DNA of 64,000 bases from Lactobacillus sp. ESL0680 (GTDB taxonomy: Bacteria > Bacillota > Bacilli > Lactobacillales > Lactobacillaceae). The notes under the pieces were generated by a model. It was given only the letters and a program-made list of their open reading frames with translations, was not told the origin of the DNA and made no database searches. The DNA lies in contig NZ_CP113945.1 of assembly GCF_029392855.1 (NCBI RefSeq), positions 1,116,001-1,180,000 of the forward strand, given 5' to 3'. Shown piece after piece: positions 38,001 to 44,604 of the stretch. Every line of letters begins with the position of its first letter. Position 1 is the stretch's first letter. A program made the translations under genes and the position numbers.

Positions 38001-38347
38001 TGACTTTGAGCAGCCTTAGTTTGTTTTTGGCTGACTGCTTCCGCATTACTATTGGAATTAATTGTTTCCTTAGTCTTCGTTGTGCTTAATTGGGTTGCAC
38101 TTTGCGAAGCCGGAATTTCTGCCGAGTTGGCATTAACCAATAAATGTTCAAAACTACTTGTCTTGACCTTAGGCACTGTAGTTGCCGCATGGGCAACTTG
38201 CGGTGAATTCAATAACCCACCTAAAATACCACCGATTCCGGCAGTACCTGCAACTAATAAATTACGTCTAAATGCTTTCGCCTTATCAATTCTCTCCTTT
38301 TCAACTATTTCCTTCTCTAACTTTTTCTTTTGATCTGAATTTACCAT
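32042..38347 (-). CDS. Giant serine-rich-repeat surface adhesin with SLAP anchor
   Basis: Predicted secreted, wall-bound adhesin of 2,101 residues. The ATG at 38347 has AGG 8 nt ahead; three codons upstream is a GTG that overlaps this site. Order: basic coiled N-terminus; signal peptide RRNLLVAGTAGIGGILGGLL with cleavage after AHA (about residue 54); a Thr/Gln/Lys-rich stretch to about 200; an irregular Ser/Ala-rich part to about 680; regular S-x-S-x dipeptide repeats to about 1,900, around two residues in five being Ser in a sampled stretch; then three SLAP repeats (HNAYIY..G.RVG..., about 58 residues each), which bind the wall non-covalently. No LPXTG. Such proteins are usually O-glycosylated and exported by accessory Sec; neither system is in this window. 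Ligand unknown. Confidence 0.93.
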   Translation of the reverse strand: MVNSDQKKKLEKEIVEKERIDKAKAFRRNLLVAGTAGIGGILGGLLNSPQVAHAATTVPKVKTSSFEHLLVNANSAEIPASQSATQLSTTKTKETINSNSNAEAVSQKQTKAAQSQAVKTTDETKAQSSAAKTKTTTASSQAVKTESASTSATSQASRAQEIVQSQAAKETKETVSSQVNVQDEYDINSEANSIANDFTNTSANHSSLTDYVSNSQSKSFANNTSDTSASRSLTDKSSLAASLANSLASSMDASQTSQINADGNDIVDSITIAGNSEDASNNSQADSGFISGADFGSSSFQNWVSDSYSHSASLASDAAQSFANSLSRSNTISKLNSQSISLSVYKNKSFADSDSQSAGISQAESLSASDASASSVTDSKLVSNSKSLSAWYLSTSQKVTEESMNASSLSLEDSQNVSTVASQSYSFSIHTSLRKSTDMSFSNSAATSAITSMKAEVFKLSQSISISNSLKDSQLTSLSNVSLAASESISNSINASLSASEVTSKNYASTVSRYLELSNSNSSMHAVVSNKNSKYAASASAASAASISASLAESQSKIAVISKSNSERLAASSQASNAASLALSKNIADYNSASASAGSYINSASLSASQNSTSMNESMTSETSRLHASLTSRGQQLSASMQNSLSEAGSLSDAATHSEIESLLIDNSQMSQSESQSMVNSANTSGSISDSNSKVIADSQSQSYSKSLSDSNSVASSASESYSASLSKSNSTAVSQSNSISKSLQDSFASAINASGNSNAEESLSNSKSLSQSNSKVASASESFSTSISDSNSVASQSTSKSQSTSKSLADSQSMSYSTSLSQSNSAAVSQSNSISKSLQDSFTSAINASGNSNASESQSTSYSLSQSNSKINSASESFSTSISDSNSLASQSTSKSQKDSKSTADSQSDSFSTSISDSNYSASQSTSKSQSTSKSLADSQSQSYSTSLSQSNSAAVSQSNSISKSLQDSFTSAINASGNSNASESQSASHSLSQSNSKINSASESFSTSISDSNSLASQSTSKSQKDSKSTADSQSESFSTSISDSNSLASQSTSKSQKDSKSTADSQSESFSTSISDSNSLASQSTSKSQKDSKSTAASQSESFSTSISDSNSAASSASKSYSISVSNSDSTVASASASYSTSVSASDYVASTSRSTSESQSKSKAESISNSYSMSISTSDYVASISRSTSESQSKSTADSVSESQSKKLSDSNSKISSASESFSTSISDSNSVASQSTSKSQKDSKSAADSTSESYSTSISDSNSVASQSTSNNQKDSQSYSTSLSNSNSAATSESESASKSMQSSFASTSLSNSISNSQAASQSESFSTSISNSDYLASTSRSTSESQSKSNADSVSDSYSGSVNNSSYSASLSVSASVRDSQSVASSASESHSMSLSNSDAAASLSNSISNSKATSLIESFSTSISQSDYEASMSKSTSESQSKSKADSMSESYSNSVNNSSYSASLSASASMRGSQSVAISASESYSISLSNNNVSASLSNSISNSQAASQSESFSTSVSNSDYLASTSRSASESQSKSKADSISESYSNSVNNSSYMASMSTSASVRDSQSVAVSASESFSISLSNSNASASLSNSVSNSQVASQSDSFSSSTNTSDYLASMSRSTSESQSKSKADSVSESFSVSISTSDYLASMSRSTSESQSKSKADSTSESFSVSISTSDYLASMSRSTSESQSKSKADSTSESYSNSVNNSSYEASLSTSVTQSGSKSVADSISESYSRSISASDSIVSSASESFSISISQSDSLTKESLSTSRSESDSLVASQSISTSASISASSSSASVSMSTSQSESDSLAASTSISTSDSIIASSSSASVSMSASQSESDSLVTSQSISTSASLSQSSSKSVSDSASQSLSVSLSQSNSLNSEWAGNGGNYVPAMSSSTSTSAAADNAVIKELHHNAYIYDKSGQRVGNLILARKSQVKTYGEQQLINGRYFYYIGDGHYVSAQNFVGFESKLRHNAYIYNQKGKRVGKTVLKKGKELKAFDTIYVQGRKFYNILHGKFIAAGNFKGKELHLKHNAYVYNEKGHRVGNEKVRKGQKMKIYGTKVINGRKYYHCRYGKYILAANFKK
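32045..32590 (-). other. Three SLAP (S-layer-type) wall-binding repeats
   Basis: C-terminal 180 residues of the adhesin. HHNAYIYDKSGQRVG, RHNAYIYNQKGKRVG and KHNAYVYNEKGHRVG open three homologous units, each ending in a Tyr/Phe-rich strand such as GRKYYHCRYGKYILAANF. The region is rich in Lys and Tyr, unlike the acidic-neutral Ser region, as expected for binding to anionic wall polymers. Confidence 0.9.
33350..34490 (-). repeat. 285-bp (95-residue) modules in the adhesin
   Basis: The block containing VNNSSY.AS.S.SAS recurs with exact 285-bp spacing: its SAS codons start at complement positions 33635, 33920 and 34205. Each unit also contains SYSTSISNSDYLASTSRSTSESQSKSK-like stretches (as separate shorter motifs). 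Copies have diverged at several codons, so this is an older duplication than the 99-bp array. Confidence 0.75.
35015..35311 (-). repeat. 99-bp tandem repeat in the adhesin, three near-identical copies
   Basis: A 33-residue unit containing SLASQSTSKSQKDSK and TADSQSESFSTSISD is repeated head to tail three times. The landmark TGTTGACTT occurs near 35053, 35152 and 35251. Copies differ by only a few bases, mainly TADSQ versus TAASQ. Related single units lie near 34600 and 35640. Such arrays readily change copy number. Confidence 0.8.
35390..36150 (-). repeat. Three dispersed copies of an AINASGNSN module in the adhesin
   Basis: The motif QDSF.SAINASGNSN with its flanks appears near 35401-35460, 35785-35845 and 36070-36130. 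Spacing is about 384 and 285 bp. The DNA is almost identical over roughly 70 bp per copy. The 285-bp step is the same period as in the downstream modules. Confidence 0.7.
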
Positions 38348-38785
38348 CTTATACACCTAACTTAATAATAGTTAACCCGGATTTCATGACGGTTACCCAT
38401 TTAGCACTAACTTACATTAATCCTAATTAGACCTGAAAAAGTAGCTTTACTATTATCTCTAGCAATAATCATAAAACCACATTATCTGTTATCTTTTTGA
38501 TAACAATCACTTTTACTAAACACTTTTTATAAGCCACATATTAATGACCTAACTGTAACTATTATAATAATTAATTTAATAAATTCAATGGCAATTCTTG
38601 CACAATAGCAGTTTTGATTAATAACAATTTTATTAAATAACATTTATGTACAACAGTTTTTCTTCTTTTGATTTATTTCTGAAAACCATGTAATTACTTA
38701 ATTTTATTTAAATAACATATATGATGATTATATATAAAGATAATTTTGAAAAATATTTTAAAAAAATATATAAAAATAAAAATAT
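38348..38785 (-). other. Long AT-rich upstream region of the adhesin gene
   Basis: About 440 bp without a gene between the adhesin and the histidine kinase terminator. It is extremely AT-rich, with A and T tracts in 38700-38785. A perfect hairpin TGTTATC-TTTTT-GATAACA lies at 38487-38505. With the promoter suggested below, the leader would be about 200 nt. No small ORF with a ribosome site was seen. Confidence 0.6.
38561..38588 (-). promoter_or_regulatory. Possible promoter of the adhesin gene
   Basis: TTGAAT (38583-38588) and TATAAT (38561-38566) with a 16-bp spacer on the minus strand. An alternative TTGTTA/TAATGT pair overlaps the hairpin at 38487-38505. The AT-rich background makes chance matches likely. 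Confidence 0.4.
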
Positions 38786-38833
38786 ATAAAAAAGCATTAT
38801 AAGCTAATTCTTGTAATAGCCTATAATGCTTTT
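38786..38833 (-). terminator. Terminator of the two-component operon
   Basis: AAAAGCATTATA.GC pairs with GC.TATAATGCTTTT in the minus-strand transcript, followed by a T-run. It isolates the adhesin gene from the kinase gene. Confidence 0.85.
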
Positions 38834-38874
38834 AATGTTATTTAATTTTTGTTACATTTACCAATTATTTAATA

Positions 38875-40437
38875 TCATTTATCATCACGTTTACGCAGCT
38901 TAGCTGCCTGCTGCTTAGTTAGAGCTGGAAAGACGATTTTAAATTGACTGCCCTGTCCCTCAACGGATTCAACACTAATTTTACCGTGGTAGCTGGTAAC
39001 CAACTTCTGCGCAATTGACAAGCCCAGACCATTACCACCTTTTTCTCGAGTACGAGCCTTATCAACCCGGTAAAAGCGATTAAAAATCTTGTCTTGATCG
39101 GCCTTAGAAATCCCTTCACCAAAGTCCTGCACAATAATATTGACCTCATCTTGTGAAAGTCCTGCAGAAACATTCATCTGCTTGCGATCAGTTGAATATT
39201 TAATACCATTATCAATTAGAATTACAAGCAATTGCTCCAAATGTCCCTGATAAATTTGAATTTCTGTATCCTGCGGTAGATCATCCATGTCAAGGCTAAT
39301 AGTAAAGTCTTGATGAACCAGTGACATATCGCTGACAACCCGATTTAAAACTTCAGAAGCCTTGGTCACCGCATTAGGATATTGCACATTAATCTGCTCA
39401 GCTCTTGTTAAGTCCAGCATTTCTTGAATTAAATGCTGCATCCGTTTTGCTTCTTGCAGTGATGCCTTAATTGATTCATTCAAAATCTCGGGATCATCCT
39501 TGCCCCAACGCTCAAGCATATTTAAATGACCCTCAATTACTGCCACAGGTGTGCGCAATTCATGCGAAACATCCCCAACAAACTCCTTTTGCTGGTCAAT
39601 ATAGCGCTGCATTCGATCCAACATTTGATTAAAGGAAACTGCTAATTCCTGCAGTTCGTCATGACGATGAAAATCAGCAATCCGTGCGGTGCTATTCGGA
39701 TCATCATTAACTTCACGTGCCACCTTAGACATTTCCTTAATCGGCTTCACAATATCAAGCACAATAATAAAGGCAATTGCCGTAAACAATACAATTGCAA
39801 TAATTGAGATCCGCACCATCCATTTGAGCAAATTTTTCATCAGGCCGTTGTAATACGACATCCGATTAAGAACAACGATATACCCAGTTAACTTACCAGT
39901 CCTAATCGAGCGTACCTTTTGGTACGTAATTAGCACTTGGCGATGATTGCGAAAGGTCTGTTCCTGCTTATATTCACCCTTAAAGTTTTTAAATGCCGGA
40001 ATCATATCTTCACTGCCATTGTCAAAAACATCTTCCTGCTGCAAATTATAGACGACCACGTTCAAATCTGGATTAGTTAATGACGACAGTAAATTATCAT
40101 TGAAAGCATTAGTTGAGCGGCCATCCTGACTAATTACCGGATCACCCTGCAGGACTTTTTTAGCAGAAGGCGTTAGTGCAGGTACAACATTCGCAATTTG
40201 TAGTTCGGTTGGAATGGAACTCAAATTACCATTCAGCTGCACAACCATTTGGTTAGAAGTTTCTTTCTGCTGGCCAATTGATTGCTGACCAACAAACGTA
40301 TAAATAACTACTGAAAATACAATAAAGGAGACCATAATCGTCAAACTGACGATACTAACCCACCGTACAATTAGCGATGAGTGCTTGGTCCCCTTTTTAT
40401 TTTGATCTTGCTGCTTAGTTCTTTTCATCATCTTCAT
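38875..40437 (-). CDS. Sensor histidine kinase, ArlS/LisK-like
   Basis: Membrane sensor kinase of 520 residues. Two transmembrane segments (about 23-47 and 205-229) enclose an extracellular sensor domain of about 155 residues. HAMP follows, then HisKA with phospho-His292 in VSHELRTPVAV, and the ATPase domain with N, G1 and G2 boxes (LIDNGIKYS, DFGEGI, GGNGLGLS). The layout is that of ArlS/LisK kinases involved in envelope, adhesion or acid responses in Gram-positives. It overlaps the regulator gene by 23 bp; the ATGs at 40437, 40431 and 40428 are all possible starts. Confidence 0.92.
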   Translation of the reverse strand: MKMMKRTKQQDQNKKGTKHSSLIVRWVSIVSLTIMVSFIVFSVVIYTFVGQQSIGQQKETSNQMVVQLNGNLSSIPTELQIANVVPALTPSAKKVLQGDPVISQDGRSTNAFNDNLLSSLTNPDLNVVVYNLQQEDVFDNGSEDMIPAFKNFKGEYKQEQTFRNHRQVLITYQKVRSIRTGKLTGYIVVLNRMSYYNGLMKNLLKWMVRISIIAIVLFTAIAFIIVLDIVKPIKEMSKVAREVNDDPNSTARIADFHRHDELQELAVSFNQMLDRMQRYIDQQKEFVGDVSHELRTPVAVIEGHLNMLERWGKDDPEILNESIKASLQEAKRMQHLIQEMLDLTRAEQINVQYPNAVTKASEVLNRVVSDMSLVHQDFTISLDMDDLPQDTEIQIYQGHLEQLLVILIDNGIKYSTDRKQMNVSAGLSQDEVNIIVQDFGEGISKADQDKIFNRFYRVDKARTREKGGNGLGLSIAQKLVTSYHGKISVESVEGQGSQFKIVFPALTKQQAAKLRKRDDK

Positions 40438-41128
40438 CTCTTACCATATATCCAGTACCACGAACGGTCTTGATATATGATGGTTGTCCTGGTACATCAA
40501 TCTTATTACGAAGGTAACGAACATAGACTTCCACAACATTAGTTTCAATGTTTGAGCCAGGTCCCCAAATCTTAGCAAGTAATTGATCCCGGCTGACAAC
40601 ATTATTCTTGTTCTTGATTAATGTCATGAGCAAGTTGTATTCCCGCTTAGTTAAATCAACAGTCTTACCATCACCACGACGAACAATACGGTTAGCTGTT
40701 TCAATTGTCATATCTTTAAACTTGATGACCTTCTTTTCAATTGTGTCATCAGAGGCTTCTTTTTCAATCTTAACCCGGCGTAAAACTGCACGAAGACGAG
40801 CTAATAACTCCTCAATTGCAAACGGCTTAACAATGTAATCATCGGCACCGTGATCCAAACCAGAAACACGATCAATTACAGAATCACGAGCTGTCATCAT
40901 AATGATTGGTGTTGTCTTAACTTGACGAACACGCCGGGCAATCTCTAAGCCATTTAAGTCTGGCAGCATTAGGTCAAGCAAAATAGCATCAAAGTCTTCA
41001 TTTAATGCTGTTTCTAGCCCTTTACGGCCATTACCTTCAACAACTGTTTCATACTTTTCATGTTTTAATTCTAGCTCGACAAACCGAGCTAAATTTTTTT
41101 CATCTTCAATTATTAATATCTTTGCCAT
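40415..41128 (-). CDS. Response regulator, OmpR/PhoB family, ArlR/LisR-like
   Basis: DNA-binding partner of the kinase. The ATG at 41128 (MAKILIIEDEKNLARF) has AAAAGGG about 9 nt ahead, giving 237 residues. The receiver domain has the acidic pair EDE, phospho-Asp52 in ILLDLMLPD and the conserved TAR and VKPF motifs. The C-terminal winged helix has LTKREYNLLMTLI and the recognition helix region VVEVYVRYLRNKI, ending RGTGYMVRD. Its targets are unknown; the next gene downstream of the operon is the adhesin. Confidence 0.95.
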   Translation of the reverse strand: MAKILIIEDEKNLARFVELELKHEKYETVVEGNGRKGLETALNEDFDAILLDLMLPDLNGLEIARRVRQVKTTPIIMMTARDSVIDRVSGLDHGADDYIVKPFAIEELLARLRAVLRRVKIEKEASDDTIEKKVIKFKDMTIETANRIVRRGDGKTVDLTKREYNLLMTLIKNKNNVVSRDQLLAKIWGPGSNIETNVVEVYVRYLRNKIDVPGQPSYIKTVRGTGYMVRDEDDEKN

Positions 41129-41200
41129 CTTATTCATCCCTTTTAAAATTATTATTCACACCAAAAACTAAAATATTTTTAAACTTAATTTAATAACTAA

Positions 41201-41229
41201 AGGATACTGTAAAAAAGCATACAAAACAA
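41201..41229 (-). promoter_or_regulatory. Possible promoter of the two-component operon
   Basis: TTGTTT (41224-41229) and TATCCT (41201-41206) with a 17-bp spacer on the minus strand. Confidence 0.4.
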
Positions 41230-41282
41230 GCTTAAGCACCTAAGTTACCTCAACCTTAATTATCTTAAAATATTCAATTTAA

Positions 41283-41843
41283 TTAATCTTTATCTTGCTG
41301 GTTGTCCTTTTGGTCTAATAATTCTTTTAGTTTGGCAAACGCTGGATTAACCTGATTCTTTTTGCCCTCATCAAATTCAGTTTCTGAAATAACGGCCCAA
41401 CCTTGACCTTCTGGATAAATATCTTGGTCTTCTTCTTCAGGCGTCAAAATCGTCGTTGGAATATGCAGCAGCAAATTATCCTCAATTGCCGTTTGCAAAT
41501 CAATTTGGTCATTCTCAATCTGCACAATTGGTGTTTCACTTGCTTCTAATTCTTCTTTAGCTACCTGATCCTCAGAATAATTTTCACTAAAATGAAAGTC
41601 TTCGTGGTAATTCACGGGTGCCAAACTTCGACTTGACGGTACAACTAGATCAGCTGTTACATGCAAATCACAGGTAACATATGGCTCGCTGTAAAAAGCA
41701 TCGCCAACTAAATGAACATTCTCCACCTTATATAGCAGCTTCTGGCTACGCTCTAAAAATTCCGGCCGCACTGTAACTTCACGTTCAATATGCATTAGCG
41801 GCGATTTGCTATTTTCTACCTGCGAAAAACTAATCGTAAACAT
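41283..41843 (-). CDS. yceD: YceD family protein (DUF177)
   Basis: Protein of 186 residues of the YceD/DUF177 family, implicated in 23S rRNA metabolism or large-subunit assembly in other bacteria. CDLHVTADLVVPSSRSLAPVNYHEDF contains the family's Cys and the LP-like segment. An acidic part follows and the C-terminus (NPAFAKLKELLD) is the usual conserved tail. In most Firmicutes rpmF (bL32) follows directly; here no rpmF is present before the response regulator gene. It starts 3 bp after tmcAL and belongs to the same operon. Confidence 0.88.
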   Translation of the reverse strand: MFTISFSQVENSKSPLMHIEREVTVRPEFLERSQKLLYKVENVHLVGDAFYSEPYVTCDLHVTADLVVPSSRSLAPVNYHEDFHFSENYSEDQVAKEELEASETPIVQIENDQIDLQTAIEDNLLLHIPTTILTPEEEDQDIYPEGQGWAVISETEFDEGKKNQVNPAFAKLKELLDQKDNQQDKD

Positions 41844-41845
41844 CC

Positions 41846-43000
41846 TTAAACCTCCAACGGTCTACGACCAAAGTTTTGGTCAACTTGCAAAATTTGCTCA
41901 ACCAAGCGATCCACACGCAATTGTAAGTGCATTGACCCCGTACGTGTATTTTTCTGGTCAACTTTTGAAATAATGTCAGTAGTTGTATTTTTTCTGATTT
42001 TTTTTAGATAACGGCGGCCCAACTTGCTATAACCAAGCAAAAATAATGATTCATGATTAAAGCTATCGAGCATATCATCCTGAGTAACATTTAATAAAGT
42101 ATACAAGCTTAGTCGACGCAAGCGTGAATAAGTATACCGCTTAGACTTAATATAGCGCAAGAATTCCGTAAAATTACGTGCTCGATGAATTTCTTGCTTC
42201 ATTTTATATTCAAGTCCCTCGCTCATCTGATAAATTTGCCGCAATTCTTCAACTGAAGAAGACTCAAGACGATACTTCAAAAACGGAAACAGTAAATTCC
42301 AATTAGGATAAACCGGCTGCTGGTAAAGTTGTGCTACTTCAGGCTTAGGCAGCCATTGTTCCAGCTCTGCTCCTGTTTTTTGGTGCAAAATAATATTCCG
42401 AATTGCGCTAGCACTCTGAACCACACCTTCTCGCTGCAGTAAGTCATCATGACCAGCGCCAATTCGATTAACTGGATGCAAAGTAAGTGGCGTTCCCAAG
42501 TTATAATTGGCAACCGCATAAGCTAAACCGAGAATTGCATTTGGCTGGCTGACTTCATAGCCTACTTCACGGGCAACCATTTCATTATATTGGGTGGAAT
42601 ATGTCTGGCTATAATCATTAAAATTCATGTGATTTGGCGGAATTTCAGCGATTTTACTGCCAAGATAGGCAAAGTTAAGCGTTGCATCTTCCACACCAAA
42701 TATCAAATCACTAACACCTAATTTGGCTAGTTGATTAATACTTCCCAGTGAAAAAAGATCTGCAGGTTCAACCGAAGTAGAAAAAGGCATTTCAAAAACA
42801 AGATCAGCCCCACTATTTAACGCAGCCTGCGTCCGTGACCACTTATCCATAATGGCCATTTCGCCGCGTTGAACATAATTCCCCGACATTAAAACCACAA
42901 TCGGATCTTTACTGCCGGCCAGCAGCCGTGCCTGATTTAACAAAAATTCGTGGCCACTGTGCAATGGATTAAATTCGGCAATAATCCCCACTACACTCAT
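41846..43000 (-). CDS. tmcAL: tRNA(Met) cytidine acetate ligase
   Basis: Acetylates the wobble cytidine of elongator tRNA-Met using acetate and ATP (formerly YlbM). It has 384 residues. The nucleotidyltransferase motif [12 protein letters not shown] is near residue 10, [10 protein letters not shown] near 38, and the SASAIRN motif near 198. It sits in the conserved yqeG-yqeH-nadD-yqeK-rsfS-tmcAL-yceD run, 7 bp after rsfS. Confidence 0.93.
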   Translation of the reverse strand: MSVVGIIAEFNPLHSGHEFLLNQARLLAGSKDPIVVLMSGNYVQRGEMAIMDKWSRTQAALNSGADLVFEMPFSTSVEPADLFSLGSINQLAKLGVSDLIFGVEDATLNFAYLGSKIAEIPPNHMNFNDYSQTYSTQYNEMVAREVGYEVSQPNAILGLAYAVANYNLGTPLTLHPVNRIGAGHDDLLQREGVVQSASAIRNIILHQKTGAELEQWLPKPEVAQLYQQPVYPNWNLLFPFLKYRLESSSVEELRQIYQMSEGLEYKMKQEIHRARNFTEFLRYIKSKRYTYSRLRRLSLYTLLNVTQDDMLDSFNHESLFLLGYSKLGRRYLKKIRKNTTTDIISKVDQKNTRTGSMHLQLRVDRLVEQILQVDQNFGRRPLEV

Positions 43001-43006
43001 TGTCAG

Positions 43007-43354
43007 CTAGTCTTCCTTTATTTCTAATTGCTTACCTTCTGACCACAATTTTTCAACATTATAAAAATCGCGTGCTTCTTCGGTAAAGACATTGACAACG
43101 ACATCGCCTAAATCAAGCAATAGCCAGTTAGACTCGCTTGACCCTTCAATGCGGTAATCATAGTAGTCAGCCTGGTGCGCTTCATCAACAATTGCATTGG
43201 CAATTGCGTGCAGCTGGCGATTTGAGCCGGCACTAGTTGCAACATAATAATCAGCTAAAATACTAATTCCTTGCATGTCATAGGCAATTGTATCTTCACC
43301 ATGACGGTCGCTGATCGCTTTTAATACAAAAGCTAAAATTTCTTTACTAGTCAA
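43007..43354 (-). CDS. rsfS: Ribosomal silencing factor RsfS
   Basis: Binds uL14 and blocks subunit joining when nutrients are scarce. It has 115 residues. DIVV-type pattern ISILADYYVATSAGSNRQLHAIANAI and SNWLLLDLGDVVVNVFTEEARDFYNVEKLWS are the two family signatures. It lies between yqeK and tmcAL, co-transcribed. Confidence 0.95.
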   Translation of the reverse strand: MTSKEILAFVLKAISDRHGEDTIAYDMQGISILADYYVATSAGSNRQLHAIANAIVDEAHQADYYDYRIEGSSESNWLLLDLGDVVVNVFTEEARDFYNVEKLWSEGKQLEIKED

Positions 43355-43364
43355 ATTTTTCTCC

Positions 43365-43964
43365 TTAATTATCTTTAATACTCCACACGTTATAAGCCTT
43401 AAAAGTGCGGGGATAAATCTTATTTCTTTTTTCAGCTAAAAAACTGAGACTGTGTGCTAACTGGTAGCCTACACCAGCATCTAAATTGGCAAAAGTAATC
43501 TGACGCGCTTCTTCGACACCCGGAAAATCTCGTCCTGGCTCAATAAAGTCTGCCATAAAAACAATCTTATCTAAAGTTGTCATTTCGACATCACCAGTTG
43601 TATGCCGGTCAACTGCTGTCAGAATTTCACTGTCAGTAATTTGCAAATCACGTTTAATAAAGTATGTCCCAACAATTCCGTGCCAAATTGCCCGATTCCA
43701 ATTTAAAAGGTCTTGGTCAAAGCCCTGCGTCTTAATCACTTCACGATATTCAGAAACAGGTACCTGTTTAGCATAATCATGAACAAAGCCGGCTAAAGCT
43801 GCCTTATCCTCATCATAATGGTTAAGACGAGCCAATTTTTGTGCTGTTTGACTAACACGTACGCAATGCTCAAATCGTGGTGCATCCATGTTAGCTTTTT
43901 CTTTAGCAATAATTTCCTGACTTGATAGCGGTGAATAAGTGTTGGCAAAAAATAAATCAGTCAT
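43365..43964 (-). CDS. yqeK: YqeK, HD-domain diadenosine tetraphosphatase
   Basis: Metal-dependent HD hydrolase of 199 residues; YqeK relatives split Ap4A symmetrically into two ADP. Metal ligands are visible: His in RFEHCVRVSQTAQ (about residue 32), the HD pair in GFVHDYAK (about 62), HG in WHGIVG and D in FMADFIEPGR. It overlaps the nadD end by 8 bp and precedes rsfS, the conserved order. Confidence 0.93.
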   Translation of the reverse strand: MTDLFFANTYSPLSSQEIIAKEKANMDAPRFEHCVRVSQTAQKLARLNHYDEDKAALAGFVHDYAKQVPVSEYREVIKTQGFDQDLLNWNRAIWHGIVGTYFIKRDLQITDSEILTAVDRHTTGDVEMTTLDKIVFMADFIEPGRDFPGVEEARQITFANLDAGVGYQLAHSLSFLAEKRNKIYPRTFKAYNVWSIKDN

Positions 43965-44595
43965 AATACAGTCCCTTTCGATGAATATAATCGCGCACTA
44001 GTTCTGGAACTAAATATCTAATTGAACCACCCATTGTAATTGTTTGCCTAATTAAGCTTGAGCTGATGTCAATTGCTGGTACATCAACCCAAATCATTGG
44101 CAATTGCGGCTTTTGCTCATAACCAGGACGCCTAATGCCAACCAAAGTTGCCAATTGGGCTAACTTAAGTGGCTCTTTCCATTCACCTAAATTATTCACC
44201 TGATCGCTGCCCATAATCAAATAATAATGATTTTGTGGTGCTTTTTCATGCAAATAAGTCAGCGTATCAACCGTATAAGAAACGCCGCCGCGAAGCAATT
44301 CGAATAATTTCACCCGAAAGCGCGGATTATCCTGGGTTGCTAATTCTAGCATATTTGCCCGATCTTCTGCAGCTACAGTCGGCTTATCTTTCAAAGGCGG
44401 GATATTAGTTGGAATAAACCAAATCTCATCCAAATGCAGCTTCGTCAGAACCTGTTCGGCAACCACCAAATGGGCTAAGTGAACCGGATTAAAGGTGCCG
44501 CCCATAATCCCAATCTGCAATCCATGAGCTTGCGTAATTTCTTCTTCTTCAACTTGAATTATCGGCTTTTTTTCAATACTTTTTGCAAACGTCAT
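43957..44595 (-). CDS. nadD: Nicotinate-nucleotide adenylyltransferase
   Basis: Forms deamido-NAD from nicotinate mononucleotide and ATP. It has 212 residues; the nucleotidyl transferase motif GGTFNPVHLAH is near residue 32, after a longer than usual N-terminal extension rich in Glu. The ISSSLIRQTI motif near 175 is the second signature (normally ISSTxIR). It follows yqeH after 9 bp; aroE and yhbY, which lie between yqeH and nadD in Bacillus, are absent here. Confidence 0.94.
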   Translation of the reverse strand: MTFAKSIEKKPIIQVEEEEITQAHGLQIGIMGGTFNPVHLAHLVVAEQVLTKLHLDEIWFIPTNIPPLKDKPTVAAEDRANMLELATQDNPRFRVKLFELLRGGVSYTVDTLTYLHEKAPQNHYYLIMGSDQVNNLGEWKEPLKLAQLATLVGIRRPGYEQKPQLPMIWVDVPAIDISSSLIRQTITMGGSIRYLVPELVRDYIHRKGLYYD

Positions 44596-44604
44596 TCTTC
44601 GCCT

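Noticed and set aside
38348..38785. AT-rich region as a replication origin, given dnaB and dnaI in the window
   Set aside because: No cluster of TTATNCACA DnaA boxes was seen, and dnaA/dnaN are absent; dnaB-dnaI are 15 kb away in a normal nrdR context.
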